A DNA stretch of 39,809 bases. Origin: Candidatus Saccharimonadota bacterium. Lineage in GTDB: Bacteria > Patescibacteriota > Saccharimonadia > Saccharimonadales > UBA10212. Location: positions 1 through 39,809 of the forward strand of contig JAQGHE010000045.1 in NCBI GenBank assembly GCA_028288985.1, in the 5' to 3' direction. Both the position numbers and the translations under genes were made by a program. This document shows, in pieces, positions 18,842 through 28,700 of this stretch (position 1 is its first letter; every line of letters begins with the position of its first letter). The notes beneath the pieces were generated by a model. That model was not told the DNA's origin. It saw only the letters and a program-made list of their open reading frames with translations, and made no database searches.

Positions 18842-19285
18842 CTAGTTCCTCTTAGCCTTTCTGGGTCTTACGCCGCCGTGCGGTACCCCGGTTATGTCGC
18901 GTATGGACTCAATAGCTATTTTTTGATTGATAAGCGTTCTAACAGCGGCGTCGCGGCCCAGGCCTACGCCCTTAACGAATACGTCGGCTTTGGAAAGCCC
19001 ATAATTCTGCTTAGCGAGCGTAATGGCTTTTTCGGCGGCTACTTGAGCGGCATAGGCCGTGCCTTTTTTGGATCCTCTAAATCCGGAGCTGCCGGAGCTG
19101 GCGGCGGCCAGGGAGTTGCCCTTTTCGTCGGTAATAGTAACGATAGTGTTATTAAAGGTGGTCAGCACGTGAATGTGGCCGTAGCTGACGTTACGCTTAG
19201 CCTTGCGGCGCTTAGCGGGCGCAGGAGCTGCTGTTTCAGCGGCTTCTACTATTACATCTTCAGTTTTTACTTCTTCATCTGCCAT
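18842..19285 (-). CDS. rpsK: 30S ribosomal protein S11
   Basis: GHIHVLTTFNNTIVTITDEKGN...GVPHGGVRPRKAKRN. Confidence 0.98.
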   Translation of the reverse strand: MADEEVKTEDVIVEAAETAAPAPAKRRKAKRNVSYGHIHVLTTFNNTIVTITDEKGNSLAAASSGSSGFRGSKKGTAYAAQVAAEKAITLAKQNYGLSKADVFVKGVGLGRDAAVRTLINQKIAIESIRDITGVPHGGVRPRKAKRN

Positions 19286-19297
19286 AATTCAACCTTA

Positions 19298-19684
19298 TTA
19301 AGTCTTACTTGGTGCTTTCTTGGCGGTACCACCGACAGTTACTTTCTTGCCGCGACGTGTCCGGGCGTTAGTGCGGGTGCGCTGGCCGCGTACTGGCAGC
19401 TGAGCCTGGTGGCGCAAGCCTCGGTACGACTTGATATCGCGCAGGCGCTTGATGTTACCGGTTACAACTCGCTGCAGTTCGCCTTCGATGGTGTAATCAG
19501 CCGTAATGATGTCTTGGATGCGGGAGATTTCTGAATCGGTCAGATCTTTAACACGGACTGTGGGGTCAATCTTGGCTTGTTCAAGAATGTCGGCGCTGCT
19601 TTTGGGACCGATGCCATAAACATAGACAAGCGAATAGAGAACCTGCTTGTTATCCGGAATTGTTATACCTGAAATTCTGGCCAT
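19298..19684 (-). CDS. rpsM: 30S ribosomal protein S13
   Basis: MARISGITIPDNKQVLYSLVYVYGIG...RGLRHQAQLPVRGQRTRTNARTRRG. Confidence 0.98.
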   Translation of the reverse strand: MARISGITIPDNKQVLYSLVYVYGIGPKSSADILEQAKIDPTVRVKDLTDSEISRIQDIITADYTIEGELQRVVTGNIKRLRDIKSYRGLRHQAQLPVRGQRTRTNARTRRGKKVTVGGTAKKAPSKT

Positions 19685-19690
19685 TAAACT

Positions 19691-19807
19691 CTAACCCTGC
19701 CTTTGCTTGTGCTTAGGCTTTAACTTATTAATAACGTAGACCCGGCCTTTACGGCGGACAATCTTATCATCAGGACTGATTTTCTTTACGCTGGCACGCA
19801 CTTTCAT
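19691..19807 (-). CDS. rpmJ: 50S ribosomal protein L36, cysteine-free variant
   Basis: Read by eye: [38 protein letters not shown] (38 aa), between rpsM and infA; below the ORF-track length cut-off. Confidence 0.95.
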   Translation of the reverse strand: MKVRASVKKISPDDKIVRRKGRVYVINKLKPKHKQRQG

Positions 19808-19866
19808 GCGGATCATCCTCTCTTTAATGGTTGATGACACACTGCTCTCTTAGCGGATTTTATTCA

Positions 19867-20088
19867 CTAATTTTCGCGGTAAGTTATCCGACCCTTCGTC
19901 AGATCGTAAGGTGTCAATTCTACCTTAACGCGGTCTCCGGGCACGAGGCGTATGTAATGTTTACGCATCCTGCCGGCGACATGAGCTATGATTCGATGGC
20001 CGTTTTCCAATTCTACCCTGAACTGCGTACCTGGTAAGGCCTCTACGACCGTTCCGGTCAGTTCAATGACTTCCTTTTCTACTGCCAT
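19867..20088 (-). CDS. infA: translation initiation factor IF-1
   Basis: [61 protein letters not shown]. Confidence 0.98.
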   Translation of the reverse strand: MAVEKEVIELTGTVVEALPGTQFRVELENGHRIIAHVAGRMRKHYIRLVPGDRVKVELTPYDLTKGRITYREN

Positions 20089-20103
20089 AAATACAACCTG
20101 ATT

Positions 20104-20132
20104 AGTTTAACAAAATCTACAGGGGTTGTAAA
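20104..20132 (-). promoter_or_regulatory. sigma70-like promoter for infA-rpmJ-rpsM segment
   Basis: Minus strand TTTACA-N17-TAAACT in the secY-infA gap. Confidence 0.6.
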
Positions 20133-20137
20133 GGGTT

Positions 20138-21673
20138 TCAAGCCGATTTATCTTTTCGCCGTGGCAAGCGAGGTCTAAAGCGTAGTAATTTTGCCCCGGT
20201 GCCAGGCACTGCACCCTCGTCATAAAAATAATCCGGCTGCTCATATTGGTCATAGGTGATCATCATGGCCCGCGATTCTATCTGTCGCAGTGTCTCAAGC
20301 GATACCGACACCAGGATAAGGATGCTGGTGCCGCCGATAGCCAGGTTTTGATTAAGCTTTACCTGGGCGATAATCGGTAAAATAGCCAGAAAGCCAAGAG
20401 CGATCGCCCCGAATAGCGTCAGCCGGTTTACGATTTTGCCCAGATACTTCTCTGTTTGCTTCCCGGACCGCACGTCGGCTATAAAGCCGCCCTGTTTCTG
20501 CAGATTTTCGGCTATCTCTTTAGAGTTGAAAGTCACGCTGGTGTAGAAGTATGTGAACACGAAAACCAGCAAGAAGTAAGTTAAGGGGTAAACCCAAGGC
20601 TTCCAGCCGCCCGCGGCGAAGGTAGCTGCCGAGGGGTTCGCGAACAACTGTGAAAGCTGCACGCCAAGGTGTTCCCAGTGGGTGTGGGTCGCCGTCAAGG
20701 CCGCACCCTTACCGTGAGTCAGCAATTGCCCCGCGAAGCTGGGCACGCTTAAGAAGGCGACCGCGAAGATGATGGGTATGACTCCGGCGGTAATAAGTTT
20801 GACGGGTAAAGTGGTTGTGACACCCCCGTAAGTACGGTTACCCTGGACGCGTTTGGCATAATTGACGGTCAGGCGCCTGGAAGCTTCATTGAGTTTTACC
20901 ACCGCCCAGGTTACAAAAACCGTAGCTAAAGCTATGATGCTAAACAGAATCAGCCCGTGACGACTGTAGCTTTTGTGTAGAAATACCAGTTTATCGGAGG
21001 CGGTGTTAACGGTGGCGCTCCAATGCGTGGAAGCCCACAACTCCGCGATCAGGGACGGCAACCGGCCGACGATGCCTACGGTAATAAGCAGTGAAATACC
21101 GTTTCCAACGCCCCTTTCGGTAACCAGTTCTCCCAGCCACATCAATATCATCGAGCCGCCGGTCAGGGTGGCGATCATCAGCGCCCACTGCCAGATAGAG
21201 GTGTGGGCGGTAATATCGCCGATTCCGCCGATACTCTGGGCTGTCTGACGAATCAAATAGATGGTGCCTACGGACTGAACGATAGCCAAAGGGAAGGTCA
21301 GCATGCGGGTGTATTGGTTGATCTTTTTGCGTCCGTATTCGCCTTCGTCTTTATGCATCTTCTCAAGGCGCGGAACGGCCTTGGTAAGCAGCTGCATGAT
21401 GATGGAGGCGTTGATGTACGGCCCCAGGCCAACCAGCATTATCGAGAAATTGGCCAGTGCCCCGCCCGAGAGAACGTTAAGAAAGCCCAGCAGGTTGCTG
21501 CTTTGGGTTTGAGTGAATAAGTTTTGCAGGACTTGCTTTAGGGTGTGGGGATCTGCCAGCGGCACGGGAACGTGCGCCAGGATGCGAAATACCAGCAGCA
21601 TACCAAGAACGGCCAGGATACGGTTGCGCATCTCTTTGTGGCCCAGTGATTTAAGAATTATCCCCCAGTTCAC
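20138..21673 (-). CDS. secY: preprotein translocase subunit SecY
   Basis: Multi-TM; FRILAHVPVP, LGPYINASIIMQLL, ERGVGNGISLLI, LPVKLITAGVIPIIFA; GTG start with GAGGGG SD. Confidence 0.97.
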   Translation of the reverse strand: MNWGIILKSLGHKEMRNRILAVLGMLLVFRILAHVPVPLADPHTLKQVLQNLFTQTQSSNLLGFLNVLSGGALANFSIMLVGLGPYINASIIMQLLTKAVPRLEKMHKDEGEYGRKKINQYTRMLTFPLAIVQSVGTIYLIRQTAQSIGGIGDITAHTSIWQWALMIATLTGGSMILMWLGELVTERGVGNGISLLITVGIVGRLPSLIAELWASTHWSATVNTASDKLVFLHKSYSRHGLILFSIIALATVFVTWAVVKLNEASRRLTVNYAKRVQGNRTYGGVTTTLPVKLITAGVIPIIFAVAFLSVPSFAGQLLTHGKGAALTATHTHWEHLGVQLSQLFANPSAATFAAGGWKPWVYPLTYFLLVFVFTYFYTSVTFNSKEIAENLQKQGGFIADVRSGKQTEKYLGKIVNRLTLFGAIALGFLAILPIIAQVKLNQNLAIGGTSILILVSVSLETLRQIESRAMMITYDQYEQPDYFYDEGAVPGTGAKLLRFRPRLPRRKDKSA

Positions 21674-21742
21674 TCTAGACTCTCTTCCCCTCTATATTTA
21701 TAACAAGTATACCCCAGCCATTTTGGCCGGGGAGTATTTTAA

Positions 21743-22210
21743 TTATTTCTTGTCGATCTTTTGGGCCGGGCGGGCTACTTGCTCGACCAGCTCAACTGCT
21801 CCGCCTAACTTTTCAACTAGCTCTATGGCTCCGGCGCTGGCAGCCTGGATCTTAACGGTCTTCTTACCTTTGAGTTCGCCCTTGCTTATCAGCTTCGCCT
21901 TAACGTACGGGCTGCTGATAAGACCGGCGTCCGCCAGGGCAAAGTTATCTATAACAGCCTTCTTAACAGCGTCTAGCTGGCCGGTATAAACTGCTTCAAT
22001 AACGGCCTTCTTGCTTTTAAAGCCTCGCAATTTAGGCAGCTGCATATACAGAGGTGTTTGGCCGCCGGCGAAACCTTGCTTCAGTGAGCTTTTGCGAGAG
22101 CCCTGGCCCTTGGTGCCGCGTCCGGCGGTTTTACCACGCCCGGCGCTAATGCCGCGGCCCACCCGCTTGTTATCCTTAGCCCGTCTGGTTTTAAGTTCGT
22201 TATATTTCAT
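21743..22210 (-). CDS. rplO: 50S ribosomal protein L15
   Basis: [25 protein letters not shown]...[16 protein letters not shown]. Confidence 0.98.
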   Translation of the reverse strand: MKYNELKTRRAKDNKRVGRGISAGRGKTAGRGTKGQGSRKSSLKQGFAGGQTPLYMQLPKLRGFKSKKAVIEAVYTGQLDAVKKAVIDNFALADAGLISSPYVKAKLISKGELKGKKTVKIQAASAGAIELVEKLGGAVELVEQVARPAQKIDKK

Positions 22211-22749
22211 TATTTAGCCTCAACGGTATCTTTAACTTCTTTAGCGGTAGGCTTCCTGGCCGTTATCCATTTATTAGCCGGTATCATTTTGCCGAGCGCA
22301 GAAACAGAAGCATATGCCGTGTTGATTCGGTTGGTGGAACCCAGAGATTTGCTTAGGGCATTTTCGATCCCGGCAACTTCCAGGACGGTGCGTACAACGC
22401 CGCCGGCTATCAAACCGGTGCCTGGTGCGGCCGGCATAATCAATATTCTGGAACCGCCTACTTTTGCTTCTACTTCGTGCGTTAGCGTGGCGTGATACAT
22501 CGGTATTTTGATGAGGTTCTTCTTGGCTACATCCGTCGCTTTCATAACAGCCGCCTGAACATCGGCACCCTTACTGACGCCAACTCCTACACGGCCTTTG
22601 TGATCGCCCAGGACTATCAACGCCTGAAAACGGAATCTGCGGCCGCCTTTAACTACCCGGGCTACGCGGTTGACGTAGACTACCCGTTCGTCAAACTGCT
22701 TTTCTTCTTGGGGCGCTCCGCCCTGTCTTGGTCTACGTTGTTCAGCCAT
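22210..22749 (-). CDS. rpsE: 30S ribosomal protein S5
   Basis: [31 protein letters not shown]...[19 protein letters not shown]. Confidence 0.98.
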   Translation of the reverse strand: MAEQRRPRQGGAPQEEKQFDERVVYVNRVARVVKGGRRFRFQALIVLGDHKGRVGVGVSKGADVQAAVMKATDVAKKNLIKIPMYHATLTHEVEAKVGGSRILIMPAAPGTGLIAGGVVRTVLEVAGIENALSKSLGSTNRINTAYASVSALGKMIPANKWITARKPTAKEVKDTVEAK

Positions 22750-23102
22750 TAGAATTCCAGTCCTCCTTCGCGGGCAGAGTCTGCCAACGCTTTAATGCGG
22801 CCATGATATTTGCGGCTGGAGCGATCCAGCACAACTTTAGCAACTTTGGCTTTCTTTGCTTTCTTGGCAATATCAGAGCCGACCCAGACTGCTTTTTCCG
22901 TCATTGTACCGGTTAGCTTTTGGCCGACAGTGGTGGCATAAGCCAGCGTCTTGCCGGTTTCGTCGTCGATAATCTGAGCAGTCACGTGCAGATTACTGAC
23001 GTGTACGGCTAGCCGTGGTCGCTCGCTGCTGCCGGTTACGGTGGCCCGTACCCGGTTAGCGCGACGCAGCTCGTTTGCCTTCTTTTTTACTAATCTACTC
23101 AT
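22749..23102 (-). CDS. rplR: 50S ribosomal protein L18
   Basis: RVRATVTGSSERPRLAVHVSNLHVTAQIIDDETGKTLAYA. Confidence 0.97.
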   Translation of the reverse strand: MSRLVKKKANELRRANRVRATVTGSSERPRLAVHVSNLHVTAQIIDDETGKTLAYATTVGQKLTGTMTEKAVWVGSDIAKKAKKAKVAKVVLDRSSRKYHGRIKALADSAREGGLEF

Positions 23103-23104
23103 TA

Positions 23105-23641
23105 TTATTCCTTACCACTCTTACCGCTCTTACGGAGAATGCGCTCATCAGCGTATTTAATACCTTTGCCCTTGTAAGGTTCCGGCTTCTTCAGGGCCCG
23201 GATTTCAGCGGCCACCTGGCCAACCTGCTGCTTATCTATGCCTGAAACGGTCAGGTTATTCTGTTCCGTAGCTACCTGTACGCCTTGGGGTACTTTATAT
23301 ATTACGTCGTGTGAAAATCCAAGGTTAAACTTCAAATCCGTACCTTGAGGGGCTACACGGTAACCGACGCCGTTGATCTCGAGCTTTTTCTCAAAACCCT
23401 TGCTGACGCCTATAACCATGTTATCGATAAGCGTTCTCATCAAGCCGTGACGGGCCCGGTTAGTGGCTTCGTCATTAATGCGGGTTACGATTACCTGGTT
23501 ATCCTGCAGGCTAACGTTAATCCCGGGCATGGTGAATTGCTTGAGGCTGCCCTTGCTGCCGTTAACGGTAATAAAATCATCATCGACAGCGACTGTCACG
23601 CCGCCTGGGATTTCAATTGGTAATTTTCCTATACGACTCAT
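23105..23641 (-). CDS. rplF: 50S ribosomal protein L6
   Basis: MSRIGKLPIEIPGGVTV...KKPEPYKGKGIKYADERILRKSGKSGK. Confidence 0.98.
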   Translation of the reverse strand: MSRIGKLPIEIPGGVTVAVDDDFITVNGSKGSLKQFTMPGINVSLQDNQVIVTRINDEATNRARHGLMRTLIDNMVIGVSKGFEKKLEINGVGYRVAPQGTDLKFNLGFSHDVIYKVPQGVQVATEQNNLTVSGIDKQQVGQVAAEIRALKKPEPYKGKGIKYADERILRKSGKSGKE

Positions 23642-23642
23642 C

Positions 23643-24056
23643 TTAATAAACCTTACAGATTAATTCGCCGCCCAAGCGCTTAACTTTGGCTTCTTCGCCG
23701 GTCATCATACCTTTGCTGGTTGATACTACTACAATGCCGCGTCCGCGCTTAACCATCGGGATCTCTGCGGTTTTAACGTAGTGCCGACGCCCGGGCTTAC
23801 TGATGCGTGATATCTCGGTTATGGTGGCGCTGGTGCCTTCCAGATTGATAACAATCTGAAGCTGCTTGCGGCCGTCGGCGTCTTTACCGCTCTTGGCTTC
23901 GTTTAGAAAGCCGTTCTTGACTAAAATCTTAGCCAGAGTTTCCTTGACGCGCGAATGCGGCAGGCTTATCTCGGCCTTATTTACAGCGATAGCGTTGCGG
24001 ATACGGGTCAGCATGTCCGCTATCGGGTCAGTTGAAATTACGGTTACTCTTTTCAT
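23643..24056 (-). CDS. rpsH: 30S ribosomal protein S8
   Basis: DPIADMLTRIRNAI...GIVVVSTSKGMMTGEEAKVKRLGGELICKVY; start placed at MKRVTV. Confidence 0.97.
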   Translation of the reverse strand: MKRVTVISTDPIADMLTRIRNAIAVNKAEISLPHSRVKETLAKILVKNGFLNEAKSGKDADGRKQLQIVINLEGTSATITEISRISKPGRRHYVKTAEIPMVKRGRGIVVVSTSKGMMTGEEAKVKRLGGELICKVY

Positions 24057-24058
24057 AT

Positions 24059-24328
24059 CTACCAACTACTCTTAGTTACACCCGGCACTTCGCCGCGGCT
24101 GGCGTGCTCTCTAAACGAGAGGCGCGACAAGCCGAACTGACGCATATAGCCGCGTGCGCGGCCGGTTTCTACGCAGCGATTCTGATGACGGCTGGGGCTG
24201 GAATTGCGGGGCAGTAGAGCCAGGCCTTCCAGATCTCCGGCGGCCTTCATTTCAGCACGGCGGACGGCATATTTGGCTATCATGCGGTCTCGTTTAGCTG
24301 CTCGGGCTAGGACTGATTTTTTTGCCAT
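24059..24328 (-). CDS. rpsN: 30S ribosomal protein S14 (zinc-independent form)
   Basis: [20 protein letters not shown]...[40 protein letters not shown]; lacks the paired CxxC zinc ligands. Confidence 0.97.
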   Translation of the reverse strand: MAKKSVLARAAKRDRMIAKYAVRRAEMKAAGDLEGLALLPRNSSPSRHQNRCVETGRARGYMRQFGLSRLSFREHASRGEVPGVTKSSW

Positions 24329-24927
24329 TATCTGTCTCCTTTCTCAAAGGGCATCCCGAATTTCTCAAGCAAGCTGCGAGAGTGCTCGGGCTTAATAGCG
24401 TTAATTACGAATACGACTTGCAACCCGTGGGCTGTTGCGGTGTCCTCATAGGATAGTTCCGGGAACGAAGACTGATCGGTCAAACCGATACTATAATTAC
24501 CTTGGCGATCAAAGGCTTTGGCGCTGACGCCGTGGAAGTCACGAAGCCGGGGTAGGACGATATTTATCAGACGGTCGGCAAATTCGTACATGCGGGCATC
24601 ACGCAGAGTGGCCTTCATACCGATACGATTTCCTTCGCGCAGCTTGAAGCTGGCGATAGATTGCTTGGCGACGGTGCTTATGGGCTGCTGGCCGGTAATC
24701 TTACGCAGGGTGTTAGCGGCTACTTCCAGCAATTTCTTGTCATCTTTGGCGCTCCCCAAACCGACGTTGATGACTATTTTTTCCAGCCGCGGCACGTCAT
24801 TAACATTGCCGAGCTTCAACTCTTTCATCAGAGCGCTTTGTATCTCGTCATTGTATTGCTGCTTCAGGCGAGGCGTGTAGCTAGCGGCTGGTGCAGACTT
24901 TGGCTGAGTTTTAGTAGAATTTGCCAT
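24328..24927 (-). CDS. rplE: 50S ribosomal protein L5
   Basis: [16 protein letters not shown]...[23 protein letters not shown]. Confidence 0.98.
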   Translation of the reverse strand: MANSTKTQPKSAPAASYTPRLKQQYNDEIQSALMKELKLGNVNDVPRLEKIVINVGLGSAKDDKKLLEVAANTLRKITGQQPISTVAKQSIASFKLREGNRIGMKATLRDARMYEFADRLINIVLPRLRDFHGVSAKAFDRQGNYSIGLTDQSSFPELSYEDTATAHGLQVVFVINAIKPEHSRSLLEKFGMPFEKGDR

Positions 24928-25259
24928 TATTTAACCTCTTTCCCGCTAGTCTTAAGAATACGGGTTTTATTGCCTTTATCATCCAGCTTGTAGCCGATCC
25001 GGGAAGGCTTCTTGGCGACGGAGTCCAGTATGCCTACTTTGCCGACATGTATCGGCTTAGTAAGTTCCACGATGCCGCCCTGTGGACGTGTCTGAGTCGG
25101 CTTCATGTGTTTCTTGACGATGTTAATACCTTCAACCGTCACTTTGTTGAGTGTCGGGTGGGTGGCGATCACTTTACCAGTCTTACCCTTGTATTTGCCG
25201 GCGCGCACCATTACGGTGTCGCCTTTTTTCAGTCGGATCTTGTATACTTTGTCGCTCAT
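24927..25259 (-). CDS. rplX: 50S ribosomal protein L24
   Basis: IRLKKGDTVMVRAGKYKGKTGKVIATHPTLNKVTVEGINIVKKHMKP. Confidence 0.98.
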   Translation of the reverse strand: MSDKVYKIRLKKGDTVMVRAGKYKGKTGKVIATHPTLNKVTVEGINIVKKHMKPTQTRPQGGIVELTKPIHVGKVGILDSVAKKPSRIGYKLDDKGNKTRILKTSGKEVK

Positions 25260-25630
25260 TATAGGACCTCCGGTGCCAGTGAAATAATGCGGGAATAGCC
25301 CTTTTCGCGCAGTTCGCGTGGAACCGGGCCGAAAATACGGGTGCCGCGGGGGCTTTTTAGATCATCAGCCAGGATTACGGCGGCGTTGTCGTCAAAGCGG
25401 ATGGAGGAGCCGTCTTTGCGGCGGATTGGACTTTTGGTACGGACGATAACAGCTTTGACCACGCTTTTACGCTTAACTCCACCGGCCGGATTGGCCGTCT
25501 TAACAGTAGCGACAATAATATCGCCAACTCGTGCATAGCGGCGGCGGGAGCCTCCGAGGACACGGATGCAGAGCAGCTGGCGGGCGCCGCTGTTATCTGT
25601 AGCCATTAGTCTGGATTCTTGCTGAATCAT
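25259..25630 (-). CDS. rplN: 50S ribosomal protein L14
   Basis: [27 protein letters not shown]...[24 protein letters not shown]. Confidence 0.98.
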   Translation of the reverse strand: MIQQESRLMATDNSGARQLLCIRVLGGSRRRYARVGDIIVATVKTANPAGGVKRKSVVKAVIVRTKSPIRRKDGSSIRFDDNAAVILADDLKSPRGTRIFGPVPRELREKGYSRIISLAPEVL

Positions 25631-25936
25631 TTAAGCCTTCTCCTCCTGGGGTTCTGCCGGTATATCGGCAGTGGCGTCTGTTTCTTCAAATCTTATGCCG
25701 CCGCGCTCGTGGATCTTGTTTAGGATAAAGCGCTTGCGGGCACTTAAGGGGCGGGTCTCGATGATAGAGACTACGTCGCCCGTTTTGGCTTCATTCTTCT
25801 CATCATGAGCCATAAACTTGGTGTTAACGCTGTACTGTTTCTTATACAACGGATGAGTCTTTCTTTCAGTAATCGTAATTACTATGGTCTTGTCCGCCTT
25901 ATCGCTGGTCACTTTGCCGGTTAGTATACGGGCCAT
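25631..25936 (-). CDS. rpsQ: 30S ribosomal protein S17 with acidic C-tail
   Basis: LTGKVTSDKADKTIVITITERKTHPLYKKQYSVNTKFMAHDE. Confidence 0.97.
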   Translation of the reverse strand: MARILTGKVTSDKADKTIVITITERKTHPLYKKQYSVNTKFMAHDEKNEAKTGDVVSIIETRPLSARKRFILNKIHERGGIRFEETDATADIPAEPQEEKA

Positions 25937-26136
25937 TACATTGTCTCCTTAGCTAGCTGTTCGCTCATCACTGTCAGCATGCGCGCCAGATCCTTACGCT
26001 TGCTTCTTAAAATTCTGACATTCTGCATCTCGCCGCTGTATAATCTGCGGCGCATTTCGGTAATCTCATCCCGAAGCTTAGAGCACTCGGTAGCCAGTTC
26101 GGCGGTGGATAATTTACGGATGTCGGCAACTTTCAT
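25936..26136 (-). CDS. rpmC: 50S ribosomal protein L29
   Basis: [40 protein letters not shown]. Confidence 0.95.
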   Translation of the reverse strand: MKVADIRKLSTAELATECSKLRDEITEMRRRLYSGEMQNVRILRSKRKDLARMLTVMSEQLAKETM

Positions 26137-26552
26137 TACTGATCCTCCTTGATTTTGAAGGTGGTCTTAACCGGCAGTTTGTGGCTGGCCAGGCGCATAG
26201 CCTCGCGGGCTACATCCTCGGCTACACCGTCCATCTCGAACAGGATTGTGCCGGGCTTGACCTTGGCTACGAAGAATTCGGGGTTGCCTTTGCCGCTGCC
26301 CATCTTAACGTCCTGGGGCTTTCGGCTAACGGGAGTGTGCGGGAATATTCTAATCCAAATCTGACCGCCGCGCTTGATGTGGCGGGTCATTGCCTGACGG
26401 GCGGCTTCTATCTGGCGACTGGTAATCCGCTCACTCGCAAGGCTCGCCAGGGCATAACGGCCGTAGGCGATAGTATTCAGCGAAGTAGCCGTGCCGCCGT
26501 GTATGCGGCCTTTGCGTACTTTGCGGTACTTAGTCCGCGAGGGAATCAACAT
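26136..26552 (-). CDS. rplP: 50S ribosomal protein L16
   Basis: [20 protein letters not shown]...[23 protein letters not shown]; start at TAATG overlap with rpsC. Confidence 0.97.
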   Translation of the reverse strand: MLIPSRTKYRKVRKGRIHGGTATSLNTIAYGRYALASLASERITSRQIEAARQAMTRHIKRGGQIWIRIFPHTPVSRKPQDVKMGSGKGNPEFFVAKVKPGTILFEMDGVAEDVAREAMRLASHKLPVKTTFKIKEDQ

Positions 26553-27184
26553 TAGCTGCTCTCCCCCCGGTAGATCCAAACTTTAACACCGATAATACCG
26601 GAGCCGGGATACTTGGCCCGGGCGGCTGCATAATCTACATCGGCGCGAATTGTGTGCAGAGGCACACTGCCTTCGGTAACTTTCTCGCGGCGGCTCATTT
26701 CATTACCGCCCAGGCGGCCAGCAACTTCTATACGGATGCCCTTAGCACCGGCGCGCATGGAAGCGGCGGCGGCCATCTTGACTGCCCGGCGGAAGGCGAT
26801 GCGGCGCTCCAGCTGGTGGGCGATGTTCTCGGCTACCAGTTTGGCCTGAAGCTCGGGTCGCTTAATTTCCTCTATGTTAACCCGTACGGGTACGCCGTAT
26901 AACTTCTCGATTTGCGCCTTAAGTTCAGCGGCGCCTGTGCCGCCACGACCGATTACTACGCCGGCTTTAGCCGTCTGAATAGTTACGGTAACCAGGTTTG
27001 GCGAACGCTCGATATCAACCTTGCTGATAGCCGCGCGCGATCCAAGTTTATCGATAATCAAACGGCGAGCAGATAGATCCTGCTTCAGATATGCTGCGTA
27101 TTCCTTCTTATTGGCAAACCACTTAGATCGCCAGTCTTTATTGACTTGCAATCGCATGGAAATAGGATTAACTTTTTGGCCCAT
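26552..27184 (-). CDS. rpsC: 30S ribosomal protein S3
   Basis: [12 protein letters not shown]...[21 protein letters not shown]...[10 protein letters not shown]. Confidence 0.98.
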   Translation of the reverse strand: MGQKVNPISMRLQVNKDWRSKWFANKKEYAAYLKQDLSARRLIIDKLGSRAAISKVDIERSPNLVTVTIQTAKAGVVIGRGGTGAAELKAQIEKLYGVPVRVNIEEIKRPELQAKLVAENIAHQLERRIAFRRAVKMAAAASMRAGAKGIRIEVAGRLGGNEMSRREKVTEGSVPLHTIRADVDYAAARAKYPGSGIIGVKVWIYRGESS

Positions 27185-27576
27185 TATGCATTCTCCTCTT
27201 GGGGTTGTTCGGTAGTTTTTGCCGGTACTTTCTTGGCTACCCGCTTCTCGCCGTCTACTACGACGCGGATGTGGCTGCTCTTACGCTCAAATTTCAGGGC
27301 TCGGCCGCGGGCGGCTGCACGGAAGCGCTTAAGACGGGGGCCGGGGGTAACGGATATTTCAATAATCGTCAGGCTATCGGGTTTGTAACTGTGATTATGC
27401 TCGGCGTTAGCGCGGGCACTTTTAACGGTGTCTGCAACAACCAGAGCCGAGTTGCGGGGAGTGTGAGATAGGATTACCAGTGCGTCGGCAACGGTGCGTC
27501 CGCGCACTAGATCAGCTACCGCCGCGACTTTGCGGGGGCTGATGCGTACTCCTTTGTTTGTGGCTATTGCTGACAT
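27184..27576 (-). CDS. rplV: 50S ribosomal protein L22
   Basis: VRISPRKVAAVADLVRGRTVADALVILSHTPR...KRFRAAARGRA. Confidence 0.97.
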   Translation of the reverse strand: MSAIATNKGVRISPRKVAAVADLVRGRTVADALVILSHTPRNSALVVADTVKSARANAEHNHSYKPDSLTIIEISVTPGPRLKRFRAAARGRALKFERKSSHIRVVVDGEKRVAKKVPAKTTEQPQEENA

Positions 27577-27584
27577 ATTATTCC

Positions 27585-27860
27585 TTATCCTTGGCTCTTA
27601 GCGAGTTTTCCGCCGTGGCTTCTAAATTTACGGGTTGGAGAGAATTCGCCTAGTTTGTGGCCTACCATATTCTCGGTGACGAATACCGGCACGTGCACTT
27701 TTCCGTTATGGACGGCGAAAGTCTTGCCTACAAAATCAGGAGAAATAGTGGAAGCACGCGCCCAGGTCTTGATGACGCTGCGGTCGTCGTTACCTAGAGC
27801 TGCTACTTTCCTAGCCAGCTTGGGGTCGATGTATGGTCCTTTTTTAAGTGAACGGCTCAT
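27585..27860 (-). CDS. rpsS: 30S ribosomal protein S19
   Basis: [15 protein letters not shown]...[24 protein letters not shown]. Confidence 0.98.
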   Translation of the reverse strand: MSRSLKKGPYIDPKLARKVAALGNDDRSVIKTWARASTISPDFVGKTFAVHNGKVHVPVFVTENMVGHKLGEFSPTRKFRSHGGKLAKSQG

Positions 27861-27863
27861 AGT

Positions 27864-28700
27864 TTATCTCCTCTTTCCTTGGTGACGGGTTCTGATTATA
27901 TGTTTTGACGGCTTTCTTCGGCTGCGGGTTTTGTAGCCGAGCGTGGGTTGCCCCCATGGGGATTTAGGATTACGCCCAAGACCATGTGCGCCGCCGTCGC
28001 CGCCGCCCATAGGGTGATCTGCGGCGTTCATAGCGATACCGCGTACAGTAGGACGAAAGCCCATGTGACGCTTGCGGCCGGCTTTGCCGATTTTGACATT
28101 CTGGTGCTGCTCGTTGCCGATAACTCCGATAGTAGCCATGCAGTTTATGTGGACCATGCGAACTTCGCCGCTAGGAAGACGTACTTGGGCTGAATTTTCA
28201 TCCTTGGCTATAAGTTGGGCGCTGCCCCCGGCTGATCTGACCATTTGGGCGCCACGGCCTGGTTGAAGTTCTATAGCGTGGATCTGCGTGCCGGTTGGGA
28301 TACTCTTTAGGGGTAGGCGGTTGCCGACTTCAATAGCCACTTCCTCGCCAACACTGAATTTATTGCCGGGCTTCATGCCTTTAGCCGCCAGGATGTAATG
28401 GTAATTATCTTGGGTATCTTTGACGCGGGCAATACGGGCGCTGCGGTTAGGGTCGTATTCAATCTGTTCGATAACGCCGCTTAGTTCGCCGGCCATCTTA
28501 AAGTTAAGCAAGCGGTAATAGCGCTTAGCGCCGCCGCCGCGGTGACGGGTGGTAATACGGCCTTGGTTGTTGCGTCCAACAGGACCTTTTTTGATTAGCG
28601 TAAGGCTCTTTAAAGGTTTTTTGGAAGTAATACCATCAAAATCCTGGGTGGTCATGCCGCGCAGAGATGGGGTAACCGGATTGTACTGTTTGATAGCCAT
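27864..28700 (-). CDS. rplB: 50S ribosomal protein L2
   Basis: GRITTRHRGGGAKRYYR...VRGIAMNAADHPMGGGDGGAHGLGRNPKSPWG. Confidence 0.99.
   Translation of the reverse strand: MAIKQYNPVTPSLRGMTTQDFDGITSKKPLKSLTLIKKGPVGRNNQGRITTRHRGGGAKRYYRLLNFKMAGELSGVIEQIEYDPNRSARIARVKDTQDNYHYILAAKGMKPGNKFSVGEEVAIEVGNRLPLKSIPTGTQIHAIELQPGRGAQMVRSAGGSAQLIAKDENSAQVRLPSGEVRMVHINCMATIGVIGNEQHQNVKIGKAGRKRHMGFRPTVRGIAMNAADHPMGGGDGGAHGLGRNPKSPWGQPTLGYKTRSRRKPSKHIIRTRHQGKRR

Noticed and set aside
18878-19534. 218-aa plus-strand ORF antisense to rpsK/rpsM
   Set aside because: Lies fully opposite strongly supported ribosomal genes; low-complexity antisense product, typical spurious ORF in a GC-balanced conserved region.
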